From contig NZ_JACHFZ010000005.1 in NCBI RefSeq assembly GCF_014202075.1, positions 96,479 through 160,478 of the forward strand: DNA of 64,000 nt. The letters are read 5' to 3'. The notes below the pieces were generated by a model. That model had not been told where the DNA came from, made no database searches, and saw only the letters and a list, made by a program, of their open reading frames with translations. Position numbers and translations under genes: made by a program. Positions 16,906 to 24,909 of the stretch are shown here, piece after piece. Every line of letters begins with the position of its first letter. Within the stretch, counting starts at the first letter, position 1. Origin of the DNA: Brevundimonas basaltis. GTDB taxonomy: Bacteria > Pseudomonadota > Alphaproteobacteria > Caulobacterales > Caulobacteraceae.

Positions 16906-18231
16906 TCAGTCCCGGCGACCCCATTGCACGAACAGATTCCACGCCGAGACGCCGACGCAGATGACGCCGATCAGGGCTAGGATCCAGCCAATCACCATGA
17001 AGTCGTTCAGCGAGGACTCATCCACCATGGCCTTGCGGAACGAGGCGGCCGCGGCGGCGCAGGCGGCCAGTCCGGTCAGCCCCATGATCACCCAGGCGCC
17101 CGTCACGCTCCAATCGAAGCGGCGCGGAGCAGCGGGTTCGACCTCGTGGCGCAGCACCGACGGCGCAGGTTCCTGCTCGAACAGCACGGTGTCGCCGTCC
17201 GGCGCAGCGGCCACCGTTCGTTGACCGGGTTCCCAGGCGGTGCGGGCGGGTTCCCCGAAGTCCGCCTCGGTCGCGGGCGTCAGCACCAGCTGTTCGTCCA
17301 TCGGCGGGAAGGGCGAGTTGCCCGGTGTAGGCGGGACCAGAGGAACGACGGGCTCCGCCGACTCGGCCTGCGCTGTCGTCGGGACGTCGGTCGGCGGATT
17401 CTCTGCGGCCGGTTCGGGCGTGGAATCGGGCTCGGGGACAGCCTTCGGCGATCCGGCGGGCGGGAACCCGGGCAGGGGCCCGATCCTTGAGCCTGCATAG
17501 GGCGAGTAGCGCTGCAGATGTATGGTGGTGACGGGTGTGGCCGTCTGGAATGCGGTGGGCTCGAACCCCGCCACCTCTTCCGGCAGGACCGCGTCCATCG
17601 AGTCTTCGGGCCGGTCCGACCCGGTTCGCGGGGCCGCCGGCGTTTCGCCAAGCAATGCGGCGACCGCAGCGGCCCGGGCGTCGCCGGGAGAGTCGGGAGG
17701 CGTCGGGAGCTCCGACGGTTCATCCTCGACCGGCGGCGGCGGCAGGGGCGCGGCCAGCAGGTCGGCGAGATGTATTGGCGTTGCCGGATCGGCGACGAAC
17801 AGGGCGCGCTCGGCGGCCCTGCGACGCAGGCGGGCGTCGGGCGGCGCCGCCTCCGGCCAGCCGATCAGCGCGTCAGCGGCCTCTCCGGCATGGCCCTCGT
17901 TCAGCCGCTGCAGCACGTCGGAAGCGAGGAAGCGATCAACGCCCACGGAAATGGCGAAACTGGCGAGCGCGTCGAATTGGTGCTGATTGAGCGGGATCGA
18001 CACTCGCTCGTTCAGGGCCTTCACCACGGGCAGCAGGTCGTACTGTAGCAGCAGTTCGGCATCGGCCTCGCCGACGGTCGAGCCCTCCCGCGCCGAGACC
18101 GTGTGGCCGTAGCCGATCACCCAGCGTCCGTCCTCGTTCCGCACCGCGCGTGGCCGGAAACCCTCGAAACTCTTGATGAGGACGACTCCCTCGCGGGAGA
18201 CCTTCAGAGGTGGGGTGGTCGCGTCGGACAC
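16906..18231 (-). CDS. spmX: SpmX-like polar muramidase-domain protein
   Basis: This 441-residue protein has three parts. Residues 1 to about 150 form a phage-lysozyme (GH24) domain with the catalytic-glutamate motif [10 protein letters not shown] and WVIGYGHT. Residues about 150-370 are an acidic, proline-rich, low-complexity linker. The C-terminus has two membrane helices ([16 protein letters not shown] and [17 protein letters not shown]). This is the architecture of Caulobacter SpmX, which places and activates the histidine kinase DivJ at the stalked pole. It has a GTG start. A very good sigma-54 promoter lies about 48 bases upstream, consistent with TacA-dependent transcription known for spmX. 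A prophage endolysin would lack the linker and twin C-terminal helices. Confidence 0.87.
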   Translation of the reverse strand: MSDATTPPLKVSREGVVLIKSFEGFRPRAVRNEDGRWVIGYGHTVSAREGSTVGEADAELLLQYDLLPVVKALNERVSIPLNQHQFDALASFAISVGVDRFLASDVLQRLNEGHAGEAADALIGWPEAAPPDARLRRRAAERALFVADPATPIHLADLLAAPLPPPPVEDEPSELPTPPDSPGDARAAAVAALLGETPAAPRTGSDRPEDSMDAVLPEEVAGFEPTAFQTATPVTTIHLQRYSPYAGSRIGPLPGFPPAGSPKAVPEPDSTPEPAAENPPTDVPTTAQAESAEPVVPLVPPTPGNSPFPPMDEQLVLTPATEADFGEPARTAWEPGQRTVAAAPDGDTVLFEQEPAPSVLRHEVEPAAPRRFDWSVTGAWVIMGLTGLAACAAAAASFRKAMVDESSLNDFMVIGWILALIGVICVGVSAWNLFVQWGRRD

Positions 18232-18278
18232 CGGATTGACCCAAATCGAGACGGAAGCGCTCGCTCAATGGGAGAACC

Positions 18279-18294
18279 AGCAAACCCCGCGCCG
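18279..18294 (-). promoter_or_regulatory. sigma-54 promoter of spmX
   Basis: Read on the minus strand, the site is CGGCGCGGGGTTTGCT, close to the sigma-54 consensus TGGCACGNNNNTTGCT. The invariant GG (18293-18292) and GC (18281-18280) are separated by ten bases. It lies in the gap between mgtE and spmX. Transcription would start near 18268, about 37 bases before the spmX start. Confidence 0.75.
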
Positions 18295-18305
18295 GTCCAG
18301 CGGGA

Positions 18306-19718
18306 TCAGATCAGCACGATCGTGGCCAGACCGAGGAAGATCAGGAAGCCGAAGAAATCCGTCGTCGCCGTCACGAACACGGCCGAGGACACCGCCGGGT
18401 CGAACTTCAGCCGTGACAGCGTCAACGGGGTCAGAACTCCGACCGTCGCGGCGACCATCAGGTTGAGCACCATGGCCGCTCCGATGACCCCGCCGATGCG
18501 CCAGTCCTGCGACCACAGGCCGGCGGCCACCCCGATGAGGGGCGCAAGTACGAAACCGTTGGCGACGCCGACCACCAGTTCACGCCAGAAGGTGCGCGAG
18601 GCGTTGGAACTGTTCAGTTCACGGGTCGCCAACGCCCGGACGGTAACGGTCAGGGCCTGGGTTCCGGCGTTACCGCCGATGGCCGAGACGATCGGCATCA
18701 GCACTGCCAGGGCGATGACTTGCTGGATAGTGCCTTCGAACCAGCCGATGACGCTGGCGCCAAGCACGGCGGTGACGAGGTTGATCGCCAGCCACGGAAC
18801 CCGGCTGCGCACAATCTCGGGCACGGAGGAGCCGCGGTCCTCGTCCGAAACGCCAGCGAGGCGGAGGATGTCCTCGCGGTTTTCCTCCTGGATGATGTTG
18901 ACGATGTCGTCGACGGTGATCTGGCCGACGAGGCGGCCTGCGCTGTCGGTGACGGGGGCCGATATCAGGTGATATTTCTCGAAGATGTAGGCGACTTCTT
19001 CCTGATCCTGGTCGACGGTGATCTCGTTGACCGGCTCCATGATGTCGGACAGGGCGATCGTGCGCGGGGCGCGGAGCAGGCCGCTGACCGGCACGCTGCC
19101 GACCGGCCGGTTCAGCGGATCGACGACATAGATGTCAAAGAACAGCTCGGGCAGATCCTCGCCCTGTTTGCGGACGTGGTCGATGGTGTCGCCGACGTTC
19201 CAGAACTGCGGCGCGGCCATCACCTCACGCTGCATCAGACGGCCGGCGGAATCCTCCGCGTAGCCGAGCGAGCTCTCGATGGCGGCCCGGTCGACGTCGG
19301 GCATGGCGGCCAGCACACGCTCGCGCTGGTCATCCTCGAGGTCCTCGACCACGGCCGCAGCGTCATCGGAATCGAGCTCCTGCAGAGCCTCGGCCAAGGT
19401 CAGGTGCGGCACCCGCTCCAGCACGTCCTCGCGGATGCCGTCGTCGAGCTCCGGCAGCGTGTCGGCCAGCAGGTCAGCCGGCAGCCACAGCACCACGACG
19501 GCGCGATGCTCGGCGGTCAGAAAGCCCATCAGGTCGGCGACGTCGGCCGGGTGGAGGTCCTCCAGCAACGAACGGAGCTTGGTTCCGTCGCCGGCGTCGG
19601 AGGCGTCGACGACCTTCTCCACGAAGCCGGGCGTCAGGACGTAGTCCTCGTCGAGCGCGACGTGTTCGATCTCATCCTTGTGGTCAGAGGGCAGGGAGGC
19701 GGTTGCGGTTTTGCTCAC
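18306..19718 (-). CDS. mgtE: magnesium transporter MgtE
   Basis: This 470-residue Mg2+ channel has an N-terminal superhelical domain (LLEDLHPADVADLMGFL, residues about 45-150), two CBS domains (AGRLMQREVMAAP and SDIMEPVNEITVDQDQEEVAYIFEKY, about 155-280) and five C-terminal membrane helices containing VLMPIVSAIGGNAGTQALTV, the pore-region motif. The cytosolic domains sense Mg2+ and gate the pore. No Mg2+ riboswitch is visible in the short leader. The spmX gene lies downstream in the same direction but has its own promoter. Confidence 0.93.
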   Translation of the reverse strand: MSKTATASLPSDHKDEIEHVALDEDYVLTPGFVEKVVDASDAGDGTKLRSLLEDLHPADVADLMGFLTAEHRAVVVLWLPADLLADTLPELDDGIREDVLERVPHLTLAEALQELDSDDAAAVVEDLEDDQRERVLAAMPDVDRAAIESSLGYAEDSAGRLMQREVMAAPQFWNVGDTIDHVRKQGEDLPELFFDIYVVDPLNRPVGSVPVSGLLRAPRTIALSDIMEPVNEITVDQDQEEVAYIFEKYHLISAPVTDSAGRLVGQITVDDIVNIIQEENREDILRLAGVSDEDRGSSVPEIVRSRVPWLAINLVTAVLGASVIGWFEGTIQQVIALAVLMPIVSAIGGNAGTQALTVTVRALATRELNSSNASRTFWRELVVGVANGFVLAPLIGVAAGLWSQDWRIGGVIGAAMVLNLMVAATVGVLTPLTLSRLKFDPAVSSAVFVTATTDFFGFLIFLGLATIVLI

Positions 19719-19777
19719 GCTTGGCCTCCCTGTCTGTCAAATCAGCTTTAAGCCGATGATTTTCCTCATTTTTTCGA

Positions 19778-19864
19778 TGGTGCGGTCGAGAAGACTCGAA
19801 CTTCCACTCCGGTTAGGGAACAGCGACCTCAACGCTGCGCGTCTACCAATTCCGCCACGACCGC
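19778..19864 (-). tRNA. tRNA-Leu (GAG)
   Basis: This is an 87-nt class II tRNA with encoded CCA. The acceptor stem GCGGTCG pairs with CGACCGC and the discriminator is A. The anticodon stem CAGCG/CGCTG encloses loop TTGAGGT, giving anticodon GAG. Confidence 0.97.
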
Positions 19865-19916
19865 TCGCATCGGAGGGGGGCTGATAGCGGAGAGCGGGGC
19901 GGAAGGGAAGGGGCTT

Positions 19917-20624
19917 TCAGCGGGCTGCGACGGTCGGGCCGAAGACCCGGTGGAAACTGGCCCGCAGGGCCTCGTCGGCCTCGTCCATGGTCGCCGGCAC
20001 GCCGAGATCGACGAGGCTGGTGACGCCGTGCTCATCGATGCCGCAGGGGACGATGCCGGTGAAATGGCCGAGGTCGGGTTCCACGTTCAGGCTGACGCCA
20101 TGGAAGCTGACCCATTTGCGGACCTTGACGCCGATGGCGGCGACCTTGTCCTCGCGGGACCAGCCCGGCCCCTTGCGCTCGACCCAGACGCCCACCCGGC
20201 CTTCGCGGACGTCGGCGGGGACGCCGAATTCGCCCAGCGCTCCGATGATCCACTGCTCCAGCCCCCGCACGAAGGCGCGCACATCCCTGCCGCGCCGGTT
20301 CAGGTCCAACATCACATAGGCCACGCGCTGGCCCGGCCCGTGATAGGTGAACTGGCCGCCCCGCCCGGTGCGGTGGACCGGGAAGCGACCGGCGTCGAGC
20401 AGGTCGTCGTCCCGCGACGACACCCCCGCCGTATAGAGCGGCGGATGCTCGAGGAGCCAGACCAACTCGCCCGCCTCGCCCGTCGCGATGGCCGCCGCCC
20501 GCGCCTCCATGGCCTCGACCGCGAGCGGATAGTCGACAAGGCCCGGCGAGACCGCCCATTCGACGGGCGCGTCATCCTCGCGGATCAGCTTCGATACGGC
20601 CGGGCTTAAGGACTGGGAAAGCAT
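19917..20624 (-). CDS. lipB: octanoyltransferase LipB
   Basis: This 235-residue enzyme transfers octanoyl groups from acyl-carrier protein to lipoyl domains, the first step of lipoate synthesis. The signature [19 protein letters not shown] is present near residue 90, the catalytic lysine is in AIGVKVRKW, and the catalytic cysteine is in [15 protein letters not shown] near 190. I chose the ATG at 20624 (MLSQSLSP). A longer frame from a TTG would run into the divergent FliN-like gene, which starts 31 bases away. Confidence 0.93.
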   Translation of the reverse strand: MLSQSLSPAVSKLIREDDAPVEWAVSPGLVDYPLAVEAMEARAAAIATGEAGELVWLLEHPPLYTAGVSSRDDDLLDAGRFPVHRTGRGGQFTYHGPGQRVAYVMLDLNRRGRDVRAFVRGLEQWIIGALGEFGVPADVREGRVGVWVERKGPGWSREDKVAAIGVKVRKWVSFHGVSLNVEPDLGHFTGIVPCGIDEHGVTSLVDLGVPATMDEADEALRASFHRVFGPTVAAR

Positions 20625-20654
20625 GTCGCCCTCAATGTGGGGATAGGGAGCGTC

Positions 20655-20951
20655 ATGCAACAATCGCCCGTCCAGTCCCAGTCAGCGTCAGAGTCCCCCG
20701 TGTCACAGATCGAAGCCGTAGACGTTGAGATTTCGGTCGTCCTGGGGCGCTCTGTTCTGCCGATGAGCCAGCTGCTGCGGATGGGCCGCGGGGCGGTGAT
20801 CCCGCTCGACGCTTCGCAAACCGACGAGGTCTGGATCCTCGCCAACAACCACCCGGTCGCCCGCGGCGAGATCGAGATCCGCGAGGACCGCATCGCCATC
20901 ACCGTGACCCGGCCAGCGGACGTCTACGATTTCATGGCCGGCGCGGCCTAG
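20655..20951 (+). CDS. FliN/SpoA-type flagellar motor switch protein
   Basis: This 98-residue protein is essentially one SpoA domain: [25 protein letters not shown], then VIPLD, then [23 protein letters not shown]. FliN forms the C-ring of the flagellar motor and helps switch rotation and export. The gene stands alone, divergent from lipB, and not among other motor genes, so it may be the main FliN or a second paralogue. The ATG at 20655 has an AGGGAG ribosome-binding site; a GTG at 20637 is less likely. Confidence 0.85.
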   Translation: MQQSPVQSQSASESPVSQIEAVDVEISVVLGRSVLPMSQLLRMGRGAVIPLDASQTDEVWILANNHPVARGEIEIREDRIAITVTRPADVYDFMAGAA

Positions 20952-21078
20952 GTTCGGCCACCTGTCCAGAACGCCCGCCGCCTCGCCTTCCGGCCGCGGG
21001 CCTCCACCACACACAAACGGCAGTCCCCGCCCGCGGAAGCGGACGGGGGCGACGGCGGGGGAGGCTGTTCGCCGCGGG

Positions 21079-21729
21079 TCAGCGCGGGCGCGCGGCGCCG
21101 CTGGCGCTGGCGCTGGCGCCGGCGTTGACCGACGCGCCGTTGCGGTCCGCCGAGGCCGAGCCGTTTGCGGAAGCGTCGGCGTCCACCCGGCGCTCGCGGC
21201 GGGCGCGACGATCCTGACGGGATTCCGCAGCCGTTTCCGCCGAGCCCGAGCCCGAGCCGGCGGCGTCACCGGCGAGCGCGCCCTGACCCACCTGGGCCGA
21301 GCCGTCCAGCATGCCGGACGCCGATCCCTCGACCGATCCGGCCGCGCCCCGGGCCGAGCCATAGGCGCTCGACGCGGCGCCCACGGCGGCTCCGCGCGCC
21401 TGATCGGCAGTCGCTTCCCCGCGGGCCCGGGCCTGTTCAGCCGCGGCGGCGGCACGCGCCTGCGCCTGGGCGGCGCGGCGTTCGGCCCGTTCGCGCAGGC
21501 GCTCGGCGCGGGCGGTGGTCTCGCCGAGACGATCGCGGGCGAACGAGCCGTCGACCGAGCCGGTCAGGCCGCCGGCTGCATTGCCGCCAATCTGGCCGCC
21601 GAGGCCGCCGACCTGGCCGCCCAGTCCGCCGGTCAGACCACCCGAGCCGCCCAGCACCTGGGCGTTGGCGGCGCCGGCGAGGACCATGGTGAAGGCCGCC
21701 GTGGTCACGAGCATAAGGGTCTTGCGCAT
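21079..21729 (-). CDS. secreted Gly/Ala-rich low-complexity protein
   Basis: This 216-residue protein has a clear signal peptide (MRKTLMLVTTAAFTMVLAGAANAQ). A Gly-rich segment follows with repeats such as GGLTGGLGGQVGGLGGQIGG. Next comes a long Ala/Arg/Glu-rich helix (residues about 65-110, probably coiled coil), then Ser/Gly/Ala-rich sequence. No catalytic motif is visible. It may be a cell-surface or periplasmic structural protein. I do not recognise the family. It is transcribed in the same direction as the subtilase but 100 bases downstream of it. Confidence 0.65.
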   Translation of the reverse strand: MRKTLMLVTTAAFTMVLAGAANAQVLGGSGGLTGGLGGQVGGLGGQIGGNAAGGLTGSVDGSFARDRLGETTARAERLRERAERRAAQAQARAAAAAEQARARGEATADQARGAAVGAASSAYGSARGAAGSVEGSASGMLDGSAQVGQGALAGDAAGSGSGSAETAAESRQDRRARRERRVDADASANGSASADRNGASVNAGASASASGAARPR

Positions 21730-21831
21730 GTCGTCTCTCCTGCAATCAACTGGACGGAGACACCGTCCTCGCAGAGTCCAACGACGGGCCCGCCGGATTT
21801 CATCCGCACGGCAGGAAATATCGGCGGCAGA

Positions 21832-23154
21832 TCAGCGCGCCAGCCGACCTCTCGCCCCGACCGCGCGGGGCTCGACGCGCAGATCCGCGGCGACGAGACC
21901 GCGGCCATAGACCGGGTCCGGGCCGCGCGCGCCCATATCGCGGGCCTCGGCCTCGAGCGCCCGGACGGCCCGGTCACCGCCGCCGCGACGGGCCAGCAGG
22001 CCGGCCACCAGCGGCGCTGCGAACGAGGCCCCGCGCACATTGACGTATCCCGCGCCCTGGCCGGCGGCGGCCATGTCGGCCCCGGGAGCGGCGAAGTCGA
22101 CCTGAGGTCCCCGGGCGGCTTCTGGCAGGGTCCGGCCGCGCGCGTCGACGGCGGTGACTCCGATCACGTCAGGATAGCTGGCTGGATAGAGGGGCGCCGC
22201 GGCGGGGCCGTCGTTGCCGGCGGCGGCGACGATCAACAGGCCGCGCCCGGCGGCCCGCCGCACCGCCGCCTCGACCAGCGCATTGCGTGGCCCGACGAGG
22301 CTGACGTTGACCACGGGCACGTTGTTCTGGACCATCCAGCCCAGCGCCTCGGCGACCTTGGTGGAGGCCCCGCCCGAGGGCGACCCCCCGTAGACGTCGG
22401 CGACGAAGAGGGCGGCGCCGGGGGCGGCTCCGGAGAAGGGGTTGGACCGACCGGCCAGTAGGGACGCCACGGCCGTGCCGTGGGCGCCGGGCCGGTCGCC
22501 GTCGGCGAAGCCGCGCTGGCGGATGGTCGCACCGGAAAGGGCCGGATGACGCGCATCCACGCCAGTGTCGATCAGGCCTATGCGCACGCCGCTGGCCTGA
22601 ACCGGTGGCGCCGCGGGCAAGGCCGGGGGAGGCGCAGGGGTGTCAGCCAGCGCACCGGCGGGGCTGTAGATGTGGTTAAACTCGAAGGTCCCGGCGGGGT
22701 CGAGGTCGCGGAGGCGGTCGAGGGCGCGGCGGAGCGGCAGGCCGTGCGGCGGGCTGAGCACCACGACGGCGAGGTCGAGGCCGTCGAGCTGCTGTTCGCG
22801 CACGACCGAGAAGCCGGCGTCCAGCGCGGCCCGGCGCCCGGCGGGGGAGAGGTCGACCGCGACGATCTCGGCCCGCAGCACGGGCCAGCCGTATGGGTCG
22901 GCTTCCAGCGCGCCGTCCGAGCGCCCGATCAGGTCGCGCACCCGCCGGGGAGCCTGCAGCGCCCGGTCAACGCGGCCGCGAACGCCGTCCTGCAGCCGGT
23001 CGGTGTCGACCGGCAGACGGTTCGGCAGGTCACCCGGCAATCCCCTCACGCCGGGGACGCCGCCGGGCAGGCCGATCTGGGCGCTGGCCGGCGCCGCGGC
23101 CAGCAGAACCGCCAACCCCGCGAAGACGGAGGCGGTCAGAATGCGTATCGTCAC
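21832..23154 (-). CDS. secreted subtilisin-like (S8) serine protease
   Basis: This 440-residue secreted protease has a signal peptide (residues 1 to about 26), a region of about 160 residues before the catalytic domain, and a subtilase domain with the full triad. The Asp is in GLIDTGVDARHP near 195, the His in GAHGTAVASLLAG near 222 and the Ser in VRGASFAAPLVAG near 375. The oxyanion Asn is in VAAAGNDGPA. I chose the GTG at 23154, which has an AGGGAG ribosome-binding site; an ATG at 23190 is possible. The gene is divergent from an ECF sigma gene and shares a mirror-symmetric promoter-like element with it, so it is probably a target of that sigma factor. Confidence 0.85.
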   Translation of the reverse strand: MTIRILTASVFAGLAVLLAAAPASAQIGLPGGVPGVRGLPGDLPNRLPVDTDRLQDGVRGRVDRALQAPRRVRDLIGRSDGALEADPYGWPVLRAEIVAVDLSPAGRRAALDAGFSVVREQQLDGLDLAVVVLSPPHGLPLRRALDRLRDLDPAGTFEFNHIYSPAGALADTPAPPPALPAAPPVQASGVRIGLIDTGVDARHPALSGATIRQRGFADGDRPGAHGTAVASLLAGRSNPFSGAAPGAALFVADVYGGSPSGGASTKVAEALGWMVQNNVPVVNVSLVGPRNALVEAAVRRAAGRGLLIVAAAGNDGPAAAPLYPASYPDVIGVTAVDARGRTLPEAARGPQVDFAAPGADMAAAGQGAGYVNVRGASFAAPLVAGLLARRGGGDRAVRALEAEARDMGARGPDPVYGRGLVAADLRVEPRAVGARGRLAR

Positions 23155-23226
23155 CGGCTTGCTCCCTGGCGGCAGTTGATGAAAGGCCATTGGCGTCAAC
23201 GCCACAATGGCTGAAAAGGCCTCGCG

Positions 23227-23256
23227 GATGAAACGCCCCGGCCCGGACGTTTCATC
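23227..23256. promoter_or_regulatory. mirror-symmetric ECF-type promoter element
   Basis: Perfect 9-bp inverted arms, GATGAAACG at 23227-23235 and CGTTTCATC at 23248-23256, flank a 12-base GC-rich spacer. Read in either direction the element gives TGAAAC, 13 bases, then CGTT, resembling an ECF -35/-10 pair although the spacing is short. It sits between the divergent subtilase and ECF sigma genes. The same TGAAAC-N13-CGTT motif recurs at 24529-24551. Confidence 0.6.
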
Positions 23257-23276
23257 CCCATGACCGGAGTTTGCTT

Positions 23277-23780
23277 TTGGACGGGTTTCAGACGGAGCTG
23301 GTGGCGCTTCTGCCAAGGCTGCGCCGTTTCGCGCGCGCCATCTGCCGCTCCGACGCCGACGCCCAGGACCTGGTGCAGGCGACCGTCGAGCGCGCCCTGG
23401 CAAAGCGAAGCGGCTACCGGTCGGGCACCCGCCTGGACAGCTGGGCCTTCACCATCATGAGGCGGATCCACATCGATCAGGGCCGGTCGGCGACCCGCTG
23501 GGGCCGGGTTGTGACGCCCGAGGACGCCGCCACGCCCAATGTCGCCGACGCGGCGCAGGCGGACGAGGACCTGCGCGCGGATGCGCTGGCGGTGCGCGAT
23601 GCGATCGGCCGGCTGCCCGAAGACCAGCGGCTGGCCGTGGCCCTGGTGCTGGTCGACGGCCTGTCCTACGCCGAGGCCGCCGAGGTGCTGGAGGTGCCCG
23701 CCGGGACCCTGACCAGCCGACTGGTGCGGGGCCGCCAGAGCCTGATCCAGACCCTGACGGAACAGGGAGTGAGCGCATGA
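23277..23780 (+). CDS. ECF RNA polymerase sigma factor
   Basis: This 167-residue sigma-70-family protein has region 2 (ICRSDADAQDLVQATVERAL and RLDSWAFTIMRRIHID) and region 4 (IGRLPEDQRLAVALVLVDGLSYAEAAEVLEVPAGTLTSRL). It has no region 3, which makes it an ECF factor. I chose TTG at 23277 (MDGFQTEL), with GGAG seven bases upstream; the TTG at 23271 is also possible. The stop overlaps the start of the anti-sigma gene (ATGA). The TGAAAC/CGTT element upstream suggests autoregulation. Confidence 0.9.
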   Translation: MDGFQTELVALLPRLRRFARAICRSDADAQDLVQATVERALAKRSGYRSGTRLDSWAFTIMRRIHIDQGRSATRWGRVVTPEDAATPNVADAAQADEDLRADALAVRDAIGRLPEDQRLAVALVLVDGLSYAEAAEVLEVPAGTLTSRLVRGRQSLIQTLTEQGVSA

Positions 23781-24511
23781 CCGACCCCTTCGACGACGAA
23801 ATCCTGATGCGCCGCGTCGACGGCGAGCTCAGTCCCGAGGCGGGTGCGGCCATCGACGCCGCCGCCGCCGCCGATCCGGCCCTCGCCCGACGGCTGGAGC
23901 GGCTGCGCGGTCTGCGGACGCTGGCCCGTGAGGCCTTTCCCGCCGCGTCCGATTCCCGCGACGCCGATCTGGCCCGCATGATCGCGGCTGCTCCGGCGCG
24001 GCGCGAGCCATGGACCGCCCGCCTGTCGCGCACCGCGCGCGCCGCCTTCGCGCCCCGCCATGCGCCGCTCTGGGGCGCGGCCGCAGCGGCCAGCTTCGTG
24101 CTGGGTCTGTCGGTGGGCTGGCTGGGGCAGGACCGGGCGCCGGGCGGCTTTGTGGTGGCCGCCGACGGGAGCCTCGCCGATGCGGCGCTGGTGCGGGTGT
24201 TGGACGACGGCCTCGCCGGCGACGGGTTGGACGCCGGGGGGCGGGCGGTCGGCCTGACCTTCCGGGACGCCGACGGCCGCTGGTGCCGCACATTCCGGTC
24301 GGGCCAGGCCGGAGTGGCGGGCCTCGCTTGTCGGAACAATGGCGTCTGGCGGCTTGAGGCCCTGGCGCCCTTCCAGCCCTCTTCCTCGGAGGTCCGCACC
24401 GCCGGAGCGGATACGCCCGCCGCCGTGCTGGCCGCCGTCGACGCCCTGATCGCCGACGAGACCCTCGACGCCGCCGCCGAGGCGGAGGCCCGCGACGCCG
24501 GCTGGCGCTGA
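23777..24511 (+). CDS. membrane-bound anti-sigma factor
   Basis: This 244-residue protein has a cytoplasmic N-terminal anti-sigma segment (DDEILMRRVDGELSPEAGAAI, residues 6-26), one membrane helix near residues 97-115 (LWGAAAAASFVLGLSVGWLG) and a periplasmic domain containing two cysteines (WCRTF and LACRN). It is translationally coupled to the ECF sigma gene by an ATGA overlap and so is its likely cognate regulator. The periplasmic domain presumably senses an envelope signal. Whether the divergent secreted subtilase takes part in that signalling is inference. Confidence 0.83.
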   Translation: MTDPFDDEILMRRVDGELSPEAGAAIDAAAAADPALARRLERLRGLRTLAREAFPAASDSRDADLARMIAAAPARREPWTARLSRTARAAFAPRHAPLWGAAAAASFVLGLSVGWLGQDRAPGGFVVAADGSLADAALVRVLDDGLAGDGLDAGGRAVGLTFRDADGRWCRTFRSGQAGVAGLACRNNGVWRLEALAPFQPSSSEVRTAGADTPAAVLAAVDALIADETLDAAAEAEARDAGWR

Positions 24512-24528
24512 GGTTCAGACCCAAGGGA

Positions 24529-24551
24529 TGAAACAGGCTTTGCCGGTCGTT
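24529..24551 (+). promoter_or_regulatory. second TGAAAC-N13-CGTT ECF-type element
   Basis: TGAAAC at 24529-24534 and CGTT at 24548-24551 have the same 13-base spacing as the element before the ECF sigma gene 1.3 kb away. GGGA precedes it. A 55-codon gene begins nine bases after CGTT. Confidence 0.5.
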
Positions 24552-24559
24552 GGACCGGC

Positions 24560-24727
24560 ATGGATGAAGACACCCTGCGCGCCCGCGCCGACCTCTGGCG
24601 CCGCCGCGCCGCCGAAGCGATGGACCCGCGTCAGCGCGAGGCGAGCGCCCAGCTGGCCGCCGAATACGAGGCGCTGCTGGCCTGGCTGCTGGAATGCCGC
24701 GCGCGCGCGCATGTCGCCGAGGGGTGA
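24560..24727 (+). CDS. small hypothetical helical protein, probable ECF-sigma target
   Basis: A short open frame of 55 codons starts at ATG 24560 and ends at TGA 24725-24727. The product begins MDEDTLRARADLWRRRAAEA and is mostly amphipathic helix, ending in LLECRARAHVAEG. No ribosome-binding site precedes the ATG, and the promoter-like CGTT lies only nine bases upstream, so the mRNA could be leaderless. Base and codon usage match its neighbours. It lies 48 bases after the anti-sigma gene. I do not recognise the family. Confidence 0.5.
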   Translation: MDEDTLRARADLWRRRAAEAMDPRQREASAQLAAEYEALLAWLLECRARAHVAEG

Positions 24728-24858
24728 GGTCCGTCCCGACGGTCAGTCTCTGTCTTGACCGGGCAGGCGCCAAAGGCAGGCTCGGGAATGCTGACATTTC
24801 GCCGCCAGCCGTCATAATCTTGCGATCCAAGTCATTGATTTCGCGCCGATCAGCCGTC

Positions 24859-24889
24859 GATCGAGCGTCCTGAACCCGCCTGAGGGCGG
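24859..24889 (+). repeat. 31-nt dispersed repeat, copy 1
   Basis: This 31-base block starts GATCGAGCGTCCTGAAC and ends CGCCTGAGGGCGG. It is identical to the reverse complement of 53846-53876. It contains a small hairpin (CCGCC, TGAG, GGCGG). After 12 further bases both copies have ATAGG. This copy lies just upstream of the terminase ATG at 24910. Confidence 0.75.
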
Positions 24890-24909
24890 TGCGGCCTGAT
24901 AATAGGCGG

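Noticed and set aside
16906..18231. Interpretation of the GH24 gene as a prophage endolysin
   Set aside because: The long acidic/proline linker, two C-terminal helices and sigma-54 promoter fit SpmX, and no holin, spanin or phage genes are nearby.
19719..19777. Magnesium riboswitch before mgtE
   Set aside because: Only about 60 bases separate mgtE from tRNA-Leu, too short for an M-box.
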